Assembly: GCA_947503775.1 (NCBI GenBank) | Contig: CANNFE010000005.1 | Span: 186,001 to 250,000, forward strand | DNA: 64,000 nucleotides | Direction: 5' to 3' | DNA from: an uncultured Paracoccaceae bacterium | GTDB taxonomy: Bacteria; Pseudomonadota; Alphaproteobacteria; Rhodobacterales; Rhodobacteraceae | In this document: positions 1 to 9,680 of the stretch, in pieces | Layout of the letters: the number at the start of each line of letters is the position of its first letter | Numbering within the stretch: the stretch's first letter is position 1 | Translations under genes and position numbers: made by a program | The notes under the pieces: generated by a model | What the model was told of the DNA's origin: nothing | Database searches by the model: none | What the model saw: only the letters and a program-made list of their open reading frames with translations

Positions 1-35
1 CTCCGCGCGGTCCTAAATCTCTGGTCGTGTGACGC

Positions 36-287
36 TTAGTTGGTGCCGGTGCCGGAACCGCTGTCGTCATCGTCGTCATCGTCGCCCGATGCGATCGCAG
101 CGATCAGCAGGACGCCCGCAGCAACAGCAGCGATGGTGCCGAGGTTGCCAGCCGAGGAACCAGGTGCAGCGGCAACAACCGGCGCGACAGGCTCAACTTC
201 GCCTTGGGGGGCAAGAAGACCACCCGCGCTCGAAAGGGTCGGGATAAGAAGTGCAGCGACAGCTGCGCCGGTGAGAAGCTTTTTCAT
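36..287 (-). CDS. Small secreted or membrane protein with Asp-rich tail
   Basis: Unrecognised protein of 83 residues. It begins with a typical signal peptide (KK, then a hydrophobic run to about residue 21 ending SSAGG), continues with an Ala/Pro/Val-rich linker, has one hydrophobic helix at about residues 48-67, then seven consecutive aspartates (about 69-75) and a Ser/Gly/Thr tail. The start is supported by a strong AAGGAGG ribosome binding site 6 bases upstream. The layout suggests a protein tethered in the inner membrane with a short acidic tail. It is a single-gene unit divergent from parE. No enzymatic motif is visible and I do not know its function. Confidence 0.75.
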   Translation of the reverse strand: MKKLLTGAAVAALLIPTLSSAGGLLAPQGEVEPVAPVVAAAPGSSAGNLGTIAAVAAGVLLIAAIASGDDDDDDDSGSGTGTN

Positions 288-821
288 GGAGGCCTCCTTA
301 GTGGAATTACGTGCTCTCGATCAGAGATGTAGCAGGCAAATCGCGAAGCGCAAAGACATTCGTCTCAAAAGGACGATTCTGTGGCAGAACTGACGATAAT
401 TTCGACCGATCTTCTTCTATTTCTAGGCGAATCCGGCGGGGAATGGCCCCGATCGGCAAAGAACAAGACTGCGCGGAGTTTAGGATAAATATCTGATTCG
501 GCTTCGGAAAGCGTCGATCCGGCGGGTTTCGGTGCCGAAATCACGTCGCATATCGCACCCCGATCCACCCGGTGAACCGGCCGCCGACCCGCCCAGTCCA
601 GCTCGCCGGCAAACGGCGGATTTTTGCCCGCACGCACCGCTCGCCGCTATGTCATTTCACATCCAGACCGCCTTGAACGGGGCATCGAGGGCCGCTCAAG
701 ACCGTCCGACACGTAATCTCGACCTGCCCTTGCGATTGTCTTTCCTTGAAGGCGGCGACCTGTTCTATTGTCGGCAAAACTGACTCCAAGTCAGAACAAG
801 AAAAACGAGCGGAGCACAGAC
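288..821. other. Intergenic region upstream of parE and the small acidic-tail protein
   Basis: About 530 bases between divergent genes. It must hold both promoters. Several short open frames exist here but none has a convincing ribosome binding site plus recognisable protein. The stretch from 288 to 500 is more AT-rich than the rest. I see no RNA gene or repeat in it. Confidence 0.5.
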
Positions 822-2810
822 ATGCCAGACGACCTTCTCGGCGGCCATGATCCCGAAAAGTCCAGATCCCAGGCCTATGACGCCTCCTCCATCGAGGTTC
901 TCGAGGGCCTCGAGCCCGTCCGCAAACGGCCAGGCATGTATATCGGCGGCACGGACGAACGCGCGCTCCACCATATGGTGGCCGAGGTGCTCGACAATTC
1001 CATGGACGAGGCCGTCGCGGGCCACGCCACCCGGATCGAGGTCGAGCTTCACGCCGACCACTCTGTCACCGTCCGCGACAACGGACGGGGCATCCCGATC
1101 GACCCGCATCCGAAATTCCCGGACAAATCCGCGCTCGAGGTCATCCTCTGCACGCTCCACGCGGGCGGCAAATTCTCCGGCAAGGCCTACCAGACCTCCG
1201 GCGGCCTCCACGGCGTCGGCGCCTCCGTCGTCAATGCGCTGTCGGACGCGATGACCGTCCAGGTCGCCCGCGATCGCCAGCTCTTCGAACAGCGCTTCTC
1301 GCGCGGGCTGCCCCTCGGCCCGGTGGAACAGATCGGTGCCGCCCCCAACCGCCGCGGCACCACCGTCACCTTCCACCCCGATGCCGAAATCTTCCCCGAT
1401 CCGCGCTTCAAACCCGCCCGCCTGATGAAGATGGTCCGCTCCAAGGCCTACCTCTTTTCAGGCGTCGAGATCCGCTGGAAGACCGCGATCGAAGCCGAGG
1501 GGGTGCCCGCCGAGGCAACGTTCCATTTCCCCGGCGGCCTCGCCGACTACCTCGCCGAAACCCTCGGCACCGCCACGACCTATGCCGACGCCCCCTTCGC
1601 GGGCAAAGTCGACTTCCAGCAGAAATTCGGCGAACCCGGCTCCGTCGAATGGGCGATCAACTGGTCCCCCGTCCGCGACGGCTTTCTCCAGTCCTACTGC
1701 AACACCGTGCCCACCCCCGAAGGCGGCACCCACGAGGCGGGCTTCTGGGCCGCCATCCTCAAGGGCATCCGCGCCTACGGAGAACTCGCCAGCAACAAGA
1801 AGGCCGCCCAGATCACCCGCGAGGATCTGACCACCGGCGCCCAGGCCCTCGTCTCCTGCTTCATCCGCGAGCCTGCCTTCGTCGGCCAGACCAAGGACCG
1901 CCTCTCAACCGAGGCCGCCGCCAAGATGACCGAAGGCGCCGTGCGCGACCGCTTCGACACCTGGCTCGGCGCCGACCCCAAATCGGCGGGCGCCATCCTC
2001 GACTTCCTCGTGCTGCGCGCCGAGGAACGCCTGCGCCGCAAGCAGGAGAAGGAGACCGCCCGCAAAACCGCCACCAAAAAGACCCGCCTTCCCGGCAAGC
2101 TTGTTGACTGCTCTTCGAACACTCGCGACGGAACCGAGCTCTTCATCGTCGAAGGCGACTCGGCAGGAGGCTCCGGCAAGGGCGCGCGCGACCGCAAGAC
2201 ACAGGCGCTCCTGCCGCTCAGGGGCAAGATCCTCAACGTCCTCGGCGCCGCCTCCTCCAAGCTCGGCCAGAACCAGGAGATCCGCGACCTCTCCGAAGCG
2301 CTCGGTTGCGGCATGGGGACCAAGTTCCGCCTCGATGATCTGCGCTACGACAAGATCATCATCATGACCGACGCCGATGTCGACGGCGCGCATATCGCCT
2401 CGCTCCTGATGACCTTCTTCTTCACCCAGATGCGTCCCATGATCGATGCGGGCCACCTCTATCTGGCCTGCCCGCCGCTTTATAAACTGACGCAAGGCCC
2501 CCGCCGCGCCTATGCGCTGAACGAGGCCGAACGCGACGCGATCCTTGCGCGCGGCTTGGGCGGCCCCAAATCGAAAGGAGGCGGCCAGATCTCCGTCTCC
2601 CGCTTCAAGGGTCTGGGAGAGATGGACGCCAAGGACCTCAAGGAAACCACGATGGACCCGGCGACCCGCAAGCTCATCCGCGTCACCGTCGCCGAAGACC
2701 ACCCGGGCCAGACCGGAGATCTCGTGGAACGCCTCATGGGCAAAAAGCCGGAACTGCGCTTCCAATACATTCAGGAGAACGCCAAGTTCGTGGAGGAACT
2801 GGACGTCTGA
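822..2810 (+). CDS. parE: DNA topoisomerase IV subunit B
   Basis: ATPase subunit of topoisomerase IV, which works with ParC to unlink daughter chromosomes. The 662-residue protein shows the GHKL ATPase motifs in order: DNSMDEAVAG, DNGRGIP and the lid TSGGLHGVGASVVNALS, then the transducer segment with QTKDRLS, then the TOPRIM domain with FIVEGDSAGGS and DADVDGAHI. A GyrB-type insert is absent, and the length fits ParE rather than the longer GyrB. An earlier in-frame ATG exists at 768, but the ATG at 822 has a GGAG site 7 bases upstream and matches the family N-terminus better. parC is not in the window. Confidence 0.95.
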   Translation: MPDDLLGGHDPEKSRSQAYDASSIEVLEGLEPVRKRPGMYIGGTDERALHHMVAEVLDNSMDEAVAGHATRIEVELHADHSVTVRDNGRGIPIDPHPKFPDKSALEVILCTLHAGGKFSGKAYQTSGGLHGVGASVVNALSDAMTVQVARDRQLFEQRFSRGLPLGPVEQIGAAPNRRGTTVTFHPDAEIFPDPRFKPARLMKMVRSKAYLFSGVEIRWKTAIEAEGVPAEATFHFPGGLADYLAETLGTATTYADAPFAGKVDFQQKFGEPGSVEWAINWSPVRDGFLQSYCNTVPTPEGGTHEAGFWAAILKGIRAYGELASNKKAAQITREDLTTGAQALVSCFIREPAFVGQTKDRLSTEAAAKMTEGAVRDRFDTWLGADPKSAGAILDFLVLRAEERLRRKQEKETARKTATKKTRLPGKLVDCSSNTRDGTELFIVEGDSAGGSGKGARDRKTQALLPLRGKILNVLGAASSKLGQNQEIRDLSEALGCGMGTKFRLDDLRYDKIIIMTDADVDGAHIASLLMTFFFTQMRPMIDAGHLYLACPPLYKLTQGPRRAYALNEAERDAILARGLGGPKSKGGGQISVSRFKGLGEMDAKDLKETTMDPATRKLIRVTVAEDHPGQTGDLVERLMGKKPELRFQYIQENAKFVEELDV

Positions 2811-2898
2811 CGTCACATCGACCGGTCAGATCAGTGACAAAGCTCGGGCTCGCGCGAGACACCCAATCTGCTGACCCAAGTGTCCATCTGCCACGGCT

Positions 2899-4092
2899 TC
2901 ATGCGACAGCCTTGCAAATGATGTCGAGCGAGGTCGGCTTTCCCAGGAACCACCCCTGACCGCGATGCACGCCGATCTTGCGCAGCGTGGTCAGCTCGGC
3001 CTCGGTCTCGATGCCTTCGGCAACGATGATCGATTGCTGCTCGGCCGCGAAATGCACCATGGCTGCGGTGAGCGAGCGTTTCGCGGTATCCGTTTCGATG
3101 CCCGAGGTCAGCGACATGTCGAGCTTCAGGATATCGGGCGAGAGCTGCACGATTTGCTGCAAACCGGAATAGCCCGCCCCTGCATCGTCGATCGCCAGCA
3201 GCAAACCGTCCGCCCGCCAAACCCGCAACTCTTCGTTCAGAGAGGCGGGATCCTCGATCGCATCATGTTCGGTAATCTCCAGAACGATCCGGTCGATCGG
3301 GCGACCGCTCAGAACTTCGCGCAAGCGGCCCGATGCGGCGGTCGCGGGAGACGCGTTGACCGACAGGTAAAGATCGTCCGGCAGATCGGCGAAAGCCTCA
3401 AGCGCCCGGTCGATGGCCGCCAGTTCAAGGTCCAGTCCCAGTCCGACCGTTTCGGCCTCGGCGAACCAGATATCGGGCGAGCGGTAAGGCTCTGGCCGGA
3501 ACCGGCAAAGCGCCTCGAACCCCGAAGGTCGAATGCTGTCAAGGTGATAGATCGGCTGGAAAACAATATCGAAATCGCGCTGAGCAAGGACGCTCCGAAT
3601 GGTCGCGGTCTTGGCCTCGCGCATCGTTTTTTCGTTAATCGCCCCGTTGACCTGATCGGCGCACAAATCGGCAAACATCTCCATGATCGACAGATCACGC
3701 ATGTTCAGCGATGGGTTGGGCGTCGGCGACAGACAGCAGAACATGCCGTAAACGCTGCCATCCTCGCGGCGGATCGGCACGCTGACATGGCTTCCGATCG
3801 GAACCTGCGCTGTAATCGGCATCTCTGCCGTCATCGGAATCTCAGCCGTATCAGTAATCAGGGAGGGCAACCGCCCTTCGACGATATGGCGGCAATAGAC
3901 ATCATCGAGAGATCTGCGATCCCCTGGTTTGACCAGATGCTCCAGCCCCGGCGCATCCACCGCCCGAAAGATCGTATCACTGCCTTGTATCTCCGACAGA
4001 TAGGCAACCTCCATGCCCAGATGTTCCCGGACACTGGACAGCGCGCGCTGAATGATATCTTCCGAGGAGCGTTTGCCGGTGTCGAGGATCAT
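2899..4092 (-). CDS. GAF-EAL cyclic-di-GMP phosphodiesterase
   Basis: 397 residues. Residues about 10-150 resemble a GAF sensor domain and residues about 165-395 form an EAL domain. The catalytic set appears intact: GFEALCRF, SVNASP, LEITEHD, IDDAGAGYSGL, LKLDMSL, VAEGIE and the final QGWFLGKP. It should therefore hydrolyse c-di-GMP to pGpG in the cytoplasm, tuned by a ligand or redox state sensed by the GAF domain. There is no GGDEF domain and no membrane segment. The gene stands alone, convergent with parE. The signal it senses cannot be read from the sequence. Confidence 0.88.
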   Translation of the reverse strand: MILDTGKRSSEDIIQRALSSVREHLGMEVAYLSEIQGSDTIFRAVDAPGLEHLVKPGDRRSLDDVYCRHIVEGRLPSLITDTAEIPMTAEMPITAQVPIGSHVSVPIRREDGSVYGMFCCLSPTPNPSLNMRDLSIMEMFADLCADQVNGAINEKTMREAKTATIRSVLAQRDFDIVFQPIYHLDSIRPSGFEALCRFRPEPYRSPDIWFAEAETVGLGLDLELAAIDRALEAFADLPDDLYLSVNASPATAASGRLREVLSGRPIDRIVLEITEHDAIEDPASLNEELRVWRADGLLLAIDDAGAGYSGLQQIVQLSPDILKLDMSLTSGIETDTAKRSLTAAMVHFAAEQQSIIVAEGIETEAELTTLRKIGVHRGQGWFLGKPTSLDIICKAVA

Positions 4093-4395
4093 TGTCTTTC
4101 AACGTTATATCGGTTTGCCACTTCGCCCGTCAGTTCAAGCAAAGGCGGGTTAAAATAAAATTACGGCCTCCCCGGCCATTTCCGGAAAATCCTCTCTATC
4201 AAAAAGAGCCAGCGCCACAGGGTGGGTGATTTCACCCACCGCATCTTCTCACTCTTCCCGTCCTGCGCGCCCCGCGTTCGAGACTGAAATCGTCCACTGG
4301 ACGATTTCCGAGACGTCTCTCACCCCGCCAACACCAACGCGCTTCACATATCCTCGCCAATCGGCAACTCTCCCCTCAACCGAAAGGCACCCTCC
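4093..4395. other. Intergenic region between EAL gene and small transporter
   Basis: About 300 bases separating two divergent genes; presumably contains both promoters. No open frame here is convincing and no repeat or RNA motif was recognised. Confidence 0.4.
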
Positions 4396-4839
4396 ATGCA
4401 CCACGCGCTCATCATGCTGGCCGCCGGGATCGGGATCCCGATCCTTGCCGCGCTCAATGCCCGGCTCGGCAGCAATATCGGCGCGCCCGCTGCCGCGGCT
4501 CTGGTCCTCTTCACCGTCGCTCTGGTCGCCACCACCGTCGTTACCCTGATCACCGGTCCGCAGGCCCTGACCCGCATCGCTAGTCAGCCGCCGCATCTTT
4601 TCGCGGCCGGGCTGCTCATCGCCTTCTACGTGCTGACGATCACATGGATCGCCCCCGTCTTCGGCGTCGGCAACGCCGTCTTCTTCGTTCTGCTGGGACA
4701 GCTCATCTCAGCAGCGATCATCGATCATTGGGGCCTCTTCGGCGCCCGCCCGGCCGAGCTCTCGCCGATCCGTATCCTCGGCCTTTGCGTGATGGCCGCC
4801 GGGGTCGCGCTCACGCAACTGGCGGGGCGCGGCCCCTGA
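4396..4839 (+). CDS. Small DMT-superfamily membrane transporter (YdcZ/DUF606 type)
   Basis: 147-residue protein made almost entirely of hydrophobic segments (about five: residues 5-20, 33-52, 67-88, 92-110 and 125-142). Features such as the N-terminal AGIGIPILAALNARLG and the Gly-rich last helix match the YdcZ (DUF606) branch of the drug/metabolite transporter superfamily, whose members are half the size of EamA proteins and may act as dimers. The substrate is unknown. It converges with the cytochrome c gene, with only 6 bases between them. Confidence 0.75.
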   Translation: MHHALIMLAAGIGIPILAALNARLGSNIGAPAAAALVLFTVALVATTVVTLITGPQALTRIASQPPHLFAAGLLIAFYVLTITWIAPVFGVGNAVFFVLLGQLISAAIIDHWGLFGARPAELSPIRILGLCVMAAGVALTQLAGRGP

Positions 4840-4845
4840 GCGCGG

Positions 4846-5232
4846 TCACTCCTGAACGCTCTCCAGCCACAAGGCCACGTCCAAGAGGCCCTTCTCCGTC
4901 ACGATCGTCTGACCGGACGGCAACTGATGGGACACCGGAACATCCTCCAGCAGCATCCCGAAGGCGGGCATCACCCCGCTATGGACCAGCTCCGGATCGC
5001 GCCCGTCGATCTGGCGCAGAACCCGCTCCATCGGAAAGGTGCCGTCCCCATTGATGCGCAGCATCGTCAGATCCGGAACCGGGACGGTGAGGATCTCGGC
5101 CATTGGCCCGTCCCCCCGGGCCACCTCTCCGTGGCAGGACGAGCAGAAGACGAAAAACGTCCGCTCCCCTTCCACCAGATCCTGTGCGGCCGCCGGTGCG
5201 GACAAAAGAAGTAGTGTCAAAATCCTGAGCAT
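4846..5232 (-). CDS. Periplasmic c-type cytochrome
   Basis: 128 residues: a signal peptide (LRILTLLLLSAPAAAQ) followed by one haem-binding CSSCH motif near residue 35 and a single cytochrome c domain with a candidate distal Met in the VMPAFGM segment. It likely carries electrons in the periplasm, but the partner is not evident. I chose the ATG at 5232 over one 21 bases upstream because it has a GGAGG site 8 bases before it and gives a clean signal peptide. Confidence 0.85.
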   Translation of the reverse strand: MLRILTLLLLSAPAAAQDLVEGERTFFVFCSSCHGEVARGDGPMAEILTVPVPDLTMLRINGDGTFPMERVLRQIDGRDPELVHSGVMPAFGMLLEDVPVSHQLPSGQTIVTEKGLLDVALWLESVQE

Positions 5233-5543
5233 ATCGAGGCCCTCCTTTGCCAAGAGCCTACCCCCGATCTCCCTCCTCCGGCTTGAGCCAGATCAATCCA
5301 TAAGCCGCAGCTTATGGGTGCAGTTTGGGCTTTCGCAACTGTTCCCAAGACCGCAACAATCAAGCATCACGATGGGGTATTCCTCACGCAACACCGCCGT
5401 ACGCAAGTATAACGATCCGCTTTTGCGCCATCGCCTCCTCCCATATGCCGACGCAATGCCGCCCGGATGCCGCAGGCCCATTTCGGCCGTTAACCAGAGC
5501 AAACCGACTCAAGACCGCGATGGCATCAAGGCCACTTTCCGGA
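5233..5543. other. Intergenic region upstream of cytochrome c
   Basis: About 310 bases between two minus-strand genes. It is AT-richer than its neighbours around 5330-5450 and should contain the cytochrome promoter. No convincing gene or RNA motif was seen. Confidence 0.4.
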
Positions 5544-6386
5544 TCAACAGCGCCCCGCCGGTCTCAACCCAAGCATCTCCCGAGCCTCCTGCGGGCTCGC
5601 AACCGGGCGCTTCTGAGCCTCGCAAATCTCCACAGCCCGCCGGACCAGCGCCGCATTGGACGGAGCCAACCGATCCCGATCCAGCCGCACATTGTCCTCC
5701 AACCCCGTCCGAACATGGCCCCCGCCAGAGATGGCCCATTCGTTCAGGGCAAGCTGCGCGTGCCCGATCCCGGCGGCGCACCAATGCGTTTCTGCGCCGA
5801 ACAGCCGCTTCACCGTTTGAACGTAGAAGTCGAAGACGGCGCGGTCCGCGGGCATCGCATTTCTCACGCCCATCACGAACTGCACGTAAGGTATCTCTGC
5901 AATCTGGCCGTTCCGGTACATCTCGGCCGCTTTGAAAATGTGCGATAAATCAAAGGCTTCAATCTCCGGCTTGATGCCATTTGCCATCATCTCTTTCGCG
6001 AGCCAGTCGACCAGATCGGGCGGATTGTCGTAGACACGCGCCGGGAAGTTATTCGATCCGACTGAAAGAGAAGCCATGTCAGGTCTAAGAGGCAGCATGC
6101 CGCCGCGCTCCTGTCCCGCGCCGGACCGTCCACCTGTAGAAAACTGGATGATCATGCCCGGGCAGTGTTTCTCGATCCCGTCTTTCAGGGCAGCAAACGC
6201 CTCCGGATCGCTTGAGGGGCTCTGATCGGCGTTTCTGACATGCGCATGAACGATTGACGCGCCAGCTTCAAAGGCCTCCTGCGTACTCTCGATCTGCTCG
6301 GACACCGTGATGGGCACGGCGGGATTGTCTGTCTTGGTTGGCAATGAGCCAGTGATCGCCACGCAGATGATACAAGGTCTCGTCAT
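5544..6386 (-). CDS. BKACE family beta-keto acid cleavage enzyme (DUF849)
   Basis: 280 residues of the BKACE family, zinc-dependent TIM-barrel enzymes that condense a beta-keto acid with acetyl-CoA and split it into acetoacetate and a new CoA ester; 3-keto-5-aminohexanoate cleavage enzyme (Kce) is the founder. Visible hallmarks are the N-terminal CVAITGS, the metal-binding HAHVRN near residue 48, QFSTGG, and the C-terminal GGHVRTGLEDN. The usual Asp after HxHxR is Asn here. Its start codon overlaps the stop of an upstream intradiol dioxygenase remnant (ATGA), so it was once translationally coupled to an aromatic catabolic gene, pointing to a ring-cleavage-derived keto acid as the original substrate. 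Confidence 0.85.
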   Translation of the reverse strand: MTRPCIICVAITGSLPTKTDNPAVPITVSEQIESTQEAFEAGASIVHAHVRNADQSPSSDPEAFAALKDGIEKHCPGMIIQFSTGGRSGAGQERGGMLPLRPDMASLSVGSNNFPARVYDNPPDLVDWLAKEMMANGIKPEIEAFDLSHIFKAAEMYRNGQIAEIPYVQFVMGVRNAMPADRAVFDFYVQTVKRLFGAETHWCAAGIGHAQLALNEWAISGGGHVRTGLEDNVRLDRDRLAPSNAALVRRAVEICEAQKRPVASPQEAREMLGLRPAGRC

Positions 6387-6800
6387 TTTTCCGGAGCCGG
6401 CACAATATCGTGTACCCCTTCATAGAAGGGACCGGCGGAATATTCGCGCGCAATCGGCTCTGGATTTTCGATCAGATCAAACTTGGCGAGCAGGCTTTCT
6501 TTCACGCCAAAGACCGCCTCTGAGCGAATATATTCGTCATCAGGATCGAAGATATGAGTAATGAGCGTTTCATAGTCTTGCGCTTCGCGGTCGTAATGCA
6601 GATGCGCCGGTCTGTAAGGATGAAACCCCATACCTGACAAGAGCTTGCCCAAAGTTCCGTGATCGGGGATTGGATAGAACCTCGGTTTTGCGCCTCAGAA
6701 ATGATAGCGGTCGTCCTCCCCGGTTCGGAACATGCCCCTGAGGTTGAAGTCAGGCTGCATCCCCTTTTTCTGCATTGGATCGACGCCCTCTGGAAGCTTC
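6383..6800 (-). pseudogene. Intradiol ring-cleavage dioxygenase remnant
   Basis: The C-terminal half of an intradiol dioxygenase of the hydroxyquinol/catechol 1,2-dioxygenase type. Reading on the minus strand gives QPDFNLRGMFRTGEDDRYHF, then a TGA stop (6695-6697), then in the same frame KPRFYPIPDHGTLGK and HPYRPAHLHY, the region with iron-binding Tyr/His residues. Intact enzymes are about 280-300 residues; everything before roughly position 6800 is missing, apparently deleted up to the LysR gene. So there are two lesions: 5' truncation and a nonsense mutation. The reading frame after the stop is clean and still overlaps the BKACE start. Confidence 0.85.
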
Positions 6801-6821
6801 GGTCGACATGGTCATTCAGAT

Positions 6822-7745
6822 CTAGACTGATGGTCTCTCAGGATGGCTCTGAAGGATTTCTGAGCCGCTTAGTCTTTCAAGCAGCCAGCGACCAGCCGGC
6901 CCCGGGGTTCGGTCAAATCGATGCGCCGCGTGGATAACTAGATTGCCGGCCTGTGGATCGTCTTCTGCAAGATCCAGAGCCACGAGGCGCCCGTCCGAGA
7001 GCGAGGCCTCGATCATGTGGTCTGGCATCCTGCACCATCCGAGACCCGCATGCAGGAAATCGAGCCGTCGCCCCAGGTCGACGAACCGCCAGCGTCTTTC
7101 TGAGAGAAGGCCATAATTCGCATCTGTGTCGCCCGAAGGATCGGACAGGACCAGTTGTATATAAGGGGCCAGATCGTCTCGGGTCAGCGGCCCATCGATC
7201 CTGGCCAGGGGATGTACTGGCGCCGCGACGGCCTTCATCGCCATCTGCAGGATCGGGCGGGCCAAAATATCTCCTGGCACCGCTGGCAGCAACAGGCAGA
7301 TCGCTAGGTCCGTGGTGTCGAGACGCAAGCGCCTGAGCGCACCGCCTAAGCCTTCGGTCGAGAAGGCAACTGGCAGATCGGGAAAGCGGCTGCGAAGCTC
7401 TCGCAATGCATCCGTCAGACGATCGCTCGGCACTAAGGGATCTACCGCGAGCCGAAGTTCCGGCTCAAGTCCGCCGCGGATGCCACCGGCCACGGCTTCG
7501 AAACGCGCGGCGCTCGACAAGACGAGACGGGCCTGTGCCACGAGGGTCCGTCCCGCATGCGTCAGCGTGGGACGATAGCCGCTCCTGTTAAATATGGTGA
7601 CGCCCTGAACAGCTTCGAGCCCCGCGATGGACTGACTGATGGCTGACTGCGCACGCCCGAGCGCGCGCCCGGCAGCGGAGAAGCTGCCGGTATCTGCAAT
7701 GGCGACGGGGATCCTAAGTTGATCGAGGGTCAGCGTACCAATCAA
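6822..7745 (-). CDS. LysR-family transcriptional regulator
   Basis: 307 residues. The N-terminal winged helix-turn-helix (about residues 5-65; [32 protein letters not shown]) is typical of LysR regulators and is followed by a periplasmic-binding-protein-like effector domain. It is divergent from the azoreductase gene across 108 bases, the usual arrangement for a LysR protein controlling its neighbour. It also lies upstream of the dioxygenase remnant on the same strand, so it could instead have governed that lost pathway. The inducer is unknown. Confidence 0.9.
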   Translation of the reverse strand: MIGTLTLDQLRIPVAIADTGSFSAAGRALGRAQSAISQSIAGLEAVQGVTIFNRSGYRPTLTHAGRTLVAQARLVLSSAARFEAVAGGIRGGLEPELRLAVDPLVPSDRLTDALRELRSRFPDLPVAFSTEGLGGALRRLRLDTTDLAICLLLPAVPGDILARPILQMAMKAVAAPVHPLARIDGPLTRDDLAPYIQLVLSDPSGDTDANYGLLSERRWRFVDLGRRLDFLHAGLGWCRMPDHMIEASLSDGRLVALDLAEDDPQAGNLVIHAAHRFDRTPGPAGRWLLERLSGSEILQSHPERPSV

Positions 7746-7853
7746 TCTCCATCTCCATCTCCTTTAGCGGTGGAGACGATCGTTATTTCATCACTCCCGC
7801 AGAGCAAGGGCAATCTGTATCGATTGGATCGACATCTGCATTGGAGCCTTGAA

Positions 7854-8468
7854 ATGACCAAACTTCTCGTCGTTGAAACCAGCCCGCGCGGAGATGCTTC
7901 GGTCTCGCGCATCATGACCAAACGTTTCGTCGCGGATTGGCGGGCGAGACATCCAGGCGGCACGGTCGTCAGGCGCGATCTGGCAGAGACAAAGCTTACC
8001 TTCGTCACGGCATCTTGGCTCGAAGCATATTTCACCCCGCCCGATCAGCACACCCCCGCAATGAGCGAGACCCTCGCTCTGTCGGACGAACTGGTGGCGG
8101 AACTGCTCGACGCCGACGAGATCGCCATCGGCACGCCCGTCTATAATTACAATGTTCCCGCAGCCTTGAAGGCTTGGATCGACCATATCGTCCGTAAAGG
8201 TCTGACCCTCGGGATGGATGGCTCGGGACTGTTAACCGATAAGAAAGCGGCGGTTCTGATGGCCTCCGGAGGTGTCTACACCGAGGGCTCGCCCATCGAC
8301 GACCGCGACATCGCTACGCAATATCTCCGGGTAATCCTGAATGCGATCGGGATCGATGACATCACCATCGTCGCAAGAGGCGGGGCAAGGGCTGTCGATC
8401 TTGGCGAAATCACGATGGAAGCCTTCGTCGCCTCGCTGAGCGACGAGATCAAATCGGCCGCCGCGTAG
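7854..8468 (+). CDS. azoR: FMN-dependent NADH:quinone oxidoreductase / azoreductase
   Basis: 204 residues of the AzoR flavodoxin-like family: N-terminal [16 protein letters not shown] binds FMN phosphate, [18 protein letters not shown] lies over the flavin, and ASGGVYTEG follows. Such enzymes reduce quinones and azo compounds with two electrons. The ATG at 7854 is chosen over upstream in-frame starts because of a GGAG site 7 bases upstream and because homology begins there. Divergent from a LysR regulator that may control it. Confidence 0.9.
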   Translation: MTKLLVVETSPRGDASVSRIMTKRFVADWRARHPGGTVVRRDLAETKLTFVTASWLEAYFTPPDQHTPAMSETLALSDELVAELLDADEIAIGTPVYNYNVPAALKAWIDHIVRKGLTLGMDGSGLLTDKKAAVLMASGGVYTEGSPIDDRDIATQYLRVILNAIGIDDITIVARGGARAVDLGEITMEAFVASLSDEIKSAAA

Positions 8469-8567
8469 ATGCGGCCGCGGCTCGGCGGGGCGTTGAGAAA
8501 ACATCCATTAACCCGACCGTAGCCATGGCGCTCCAGGACGATTGATCCGCGCATAGGAGGGTGCTCG

Positions 8568-8705
8568 ATGCTACTTACGGCCAAGATACTGCTGACGATT
8601 GCCACATTGGGCTGTAGCGCCATCCCGACAGTCTTCGACTGGAACGCATCGCACGCCACCAAGCCAGCGTGGACGGGACATGCGCGTTACCATGTCGTGT
8701 GGTGA
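8568..8705 (+). pseudogene. Truncated small membrane protein gene (DUF6640-like)
   Basis: A good AGGAGGG site precedes an ATG opening a 45-codon frame: a hydrophobic N-terminus (KILLTIATLGCSAIP) then THATKPAWTGHARYHVVW directly followed by TGA. From memory, this pattern matches the start of small integral membrane proteins (about 120-140 residues) with a conserved HARFHVVWQ motif. The stop falls exactly where the family motif continues with Gln, and the frame beyond (SSDNLLALLSL) still looks membrane-like before a second stop. I read it as a decayed gene cut off by the neighbouring insertion sequence remnant. Confidence 0.55.
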
Positions 8706-8775
8706 CTCTCGAGCGACAATCTCCTAGCGCTTCTGTCGCTCACCTGAGCCTTCTTCACTGAAGTTTTGCGCCTTT

Positions 8776-9680
8776 ATGGTTGGGCGACGGAGGATCACGA
8801 TAGCGACGAAGCGTTGCAAGCCGGGAGAGATTGATAGGAAGCTGCGGCAGGTGAGGGGCTCGTTGGGCAGGGAATGGCCTGCGTGGATGCGAGCCGCGAA
8901 GGACGCATTCTACGCCAGCATCGCTCGACGCAGCGCAAGGTGCCGCGGGGCCGAGCCGATGACGACCGGCGTGTCACGGGCATGATCGAGCTGGCTTGCC
9001 AGTATGGCCGCTACGGCGACCGCCATAGGCCTCGGACCGATCAGGGCCATACTGGCGAACCGGCGGGAGGGGCTGAACGTGCCAATGAGCCAGCCGAGGA
9101 AAGATAGGCTCTGGCTGAACGACGGGTCTTGTGCCCGGTTGCGACCCGAGTATCGGACCCACGTCTGGAGCTACGACGTCGTGCCTTGCCGGACCGATGA
9201 CGGCAAGGCCCTCCGGACGCTGAACATCCTTGACGAGTTCAACCGGGAATGCCTGGCGGTCAAGATCGAAAGGACGCTCACCGCAACCAGCGTGATCAAC
9301 GCGCTGAGTGCCCTGTTCCTCCTGCGCGGAGCATCCGCCTACATCCGGTCAGATAATGGCGCAAAGTTCGGTGCGCAGGCGATGCGCGACTGGATCGCTG
9401 CCATCGGTGCCAAGACGGCTCATGCCGAGCCGGGATCGCCATCGGAGAACGGCTATTGCGAGAGCTTCAACGCCAGGGTCCGCGACGAGCTGCGCAATGG
9501 CGAGATCTTCTGCAGTCTGCGGGAGACCAAAATCCTGATCGAGCGATGGAGACGTCATTACAGCACAAAGAGGCCCCACAGCGCTTTGGCTTATCGCCCA
9601 CCGGCCCCGAAAGCATCGTCCCAATGGACCCAAGGCCGGGCAGGCCCTAACACTTAAATTGAACCATCTAGGGGGCTGAA
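8776..9680 (+). mobile_element. IS3-family (IS407-like) insertion sequence remnant
   Basis: Fragments of both transposase frames survive. A short orfA start (KRCKPGEIDRKLRQV) is fused to a broken orfB whose best stretch, starting near 9004, contains RLWLNDGSC, HVWSYDVV, RSDNGAKFG and SPSENGYCESFNARVRDEL, covering the DDE catalytic positions. Frameshifts occur near 9000 and near 9600, where the expected APESIVPMD continues in another frame, and there is an internal deletion in the orfB N-terminus. The right end near 9655-9680 (TTAAATTGAACC...) resembles terminal repeats of this group. No left end was found. The element is dead. Confidence 0.8.
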
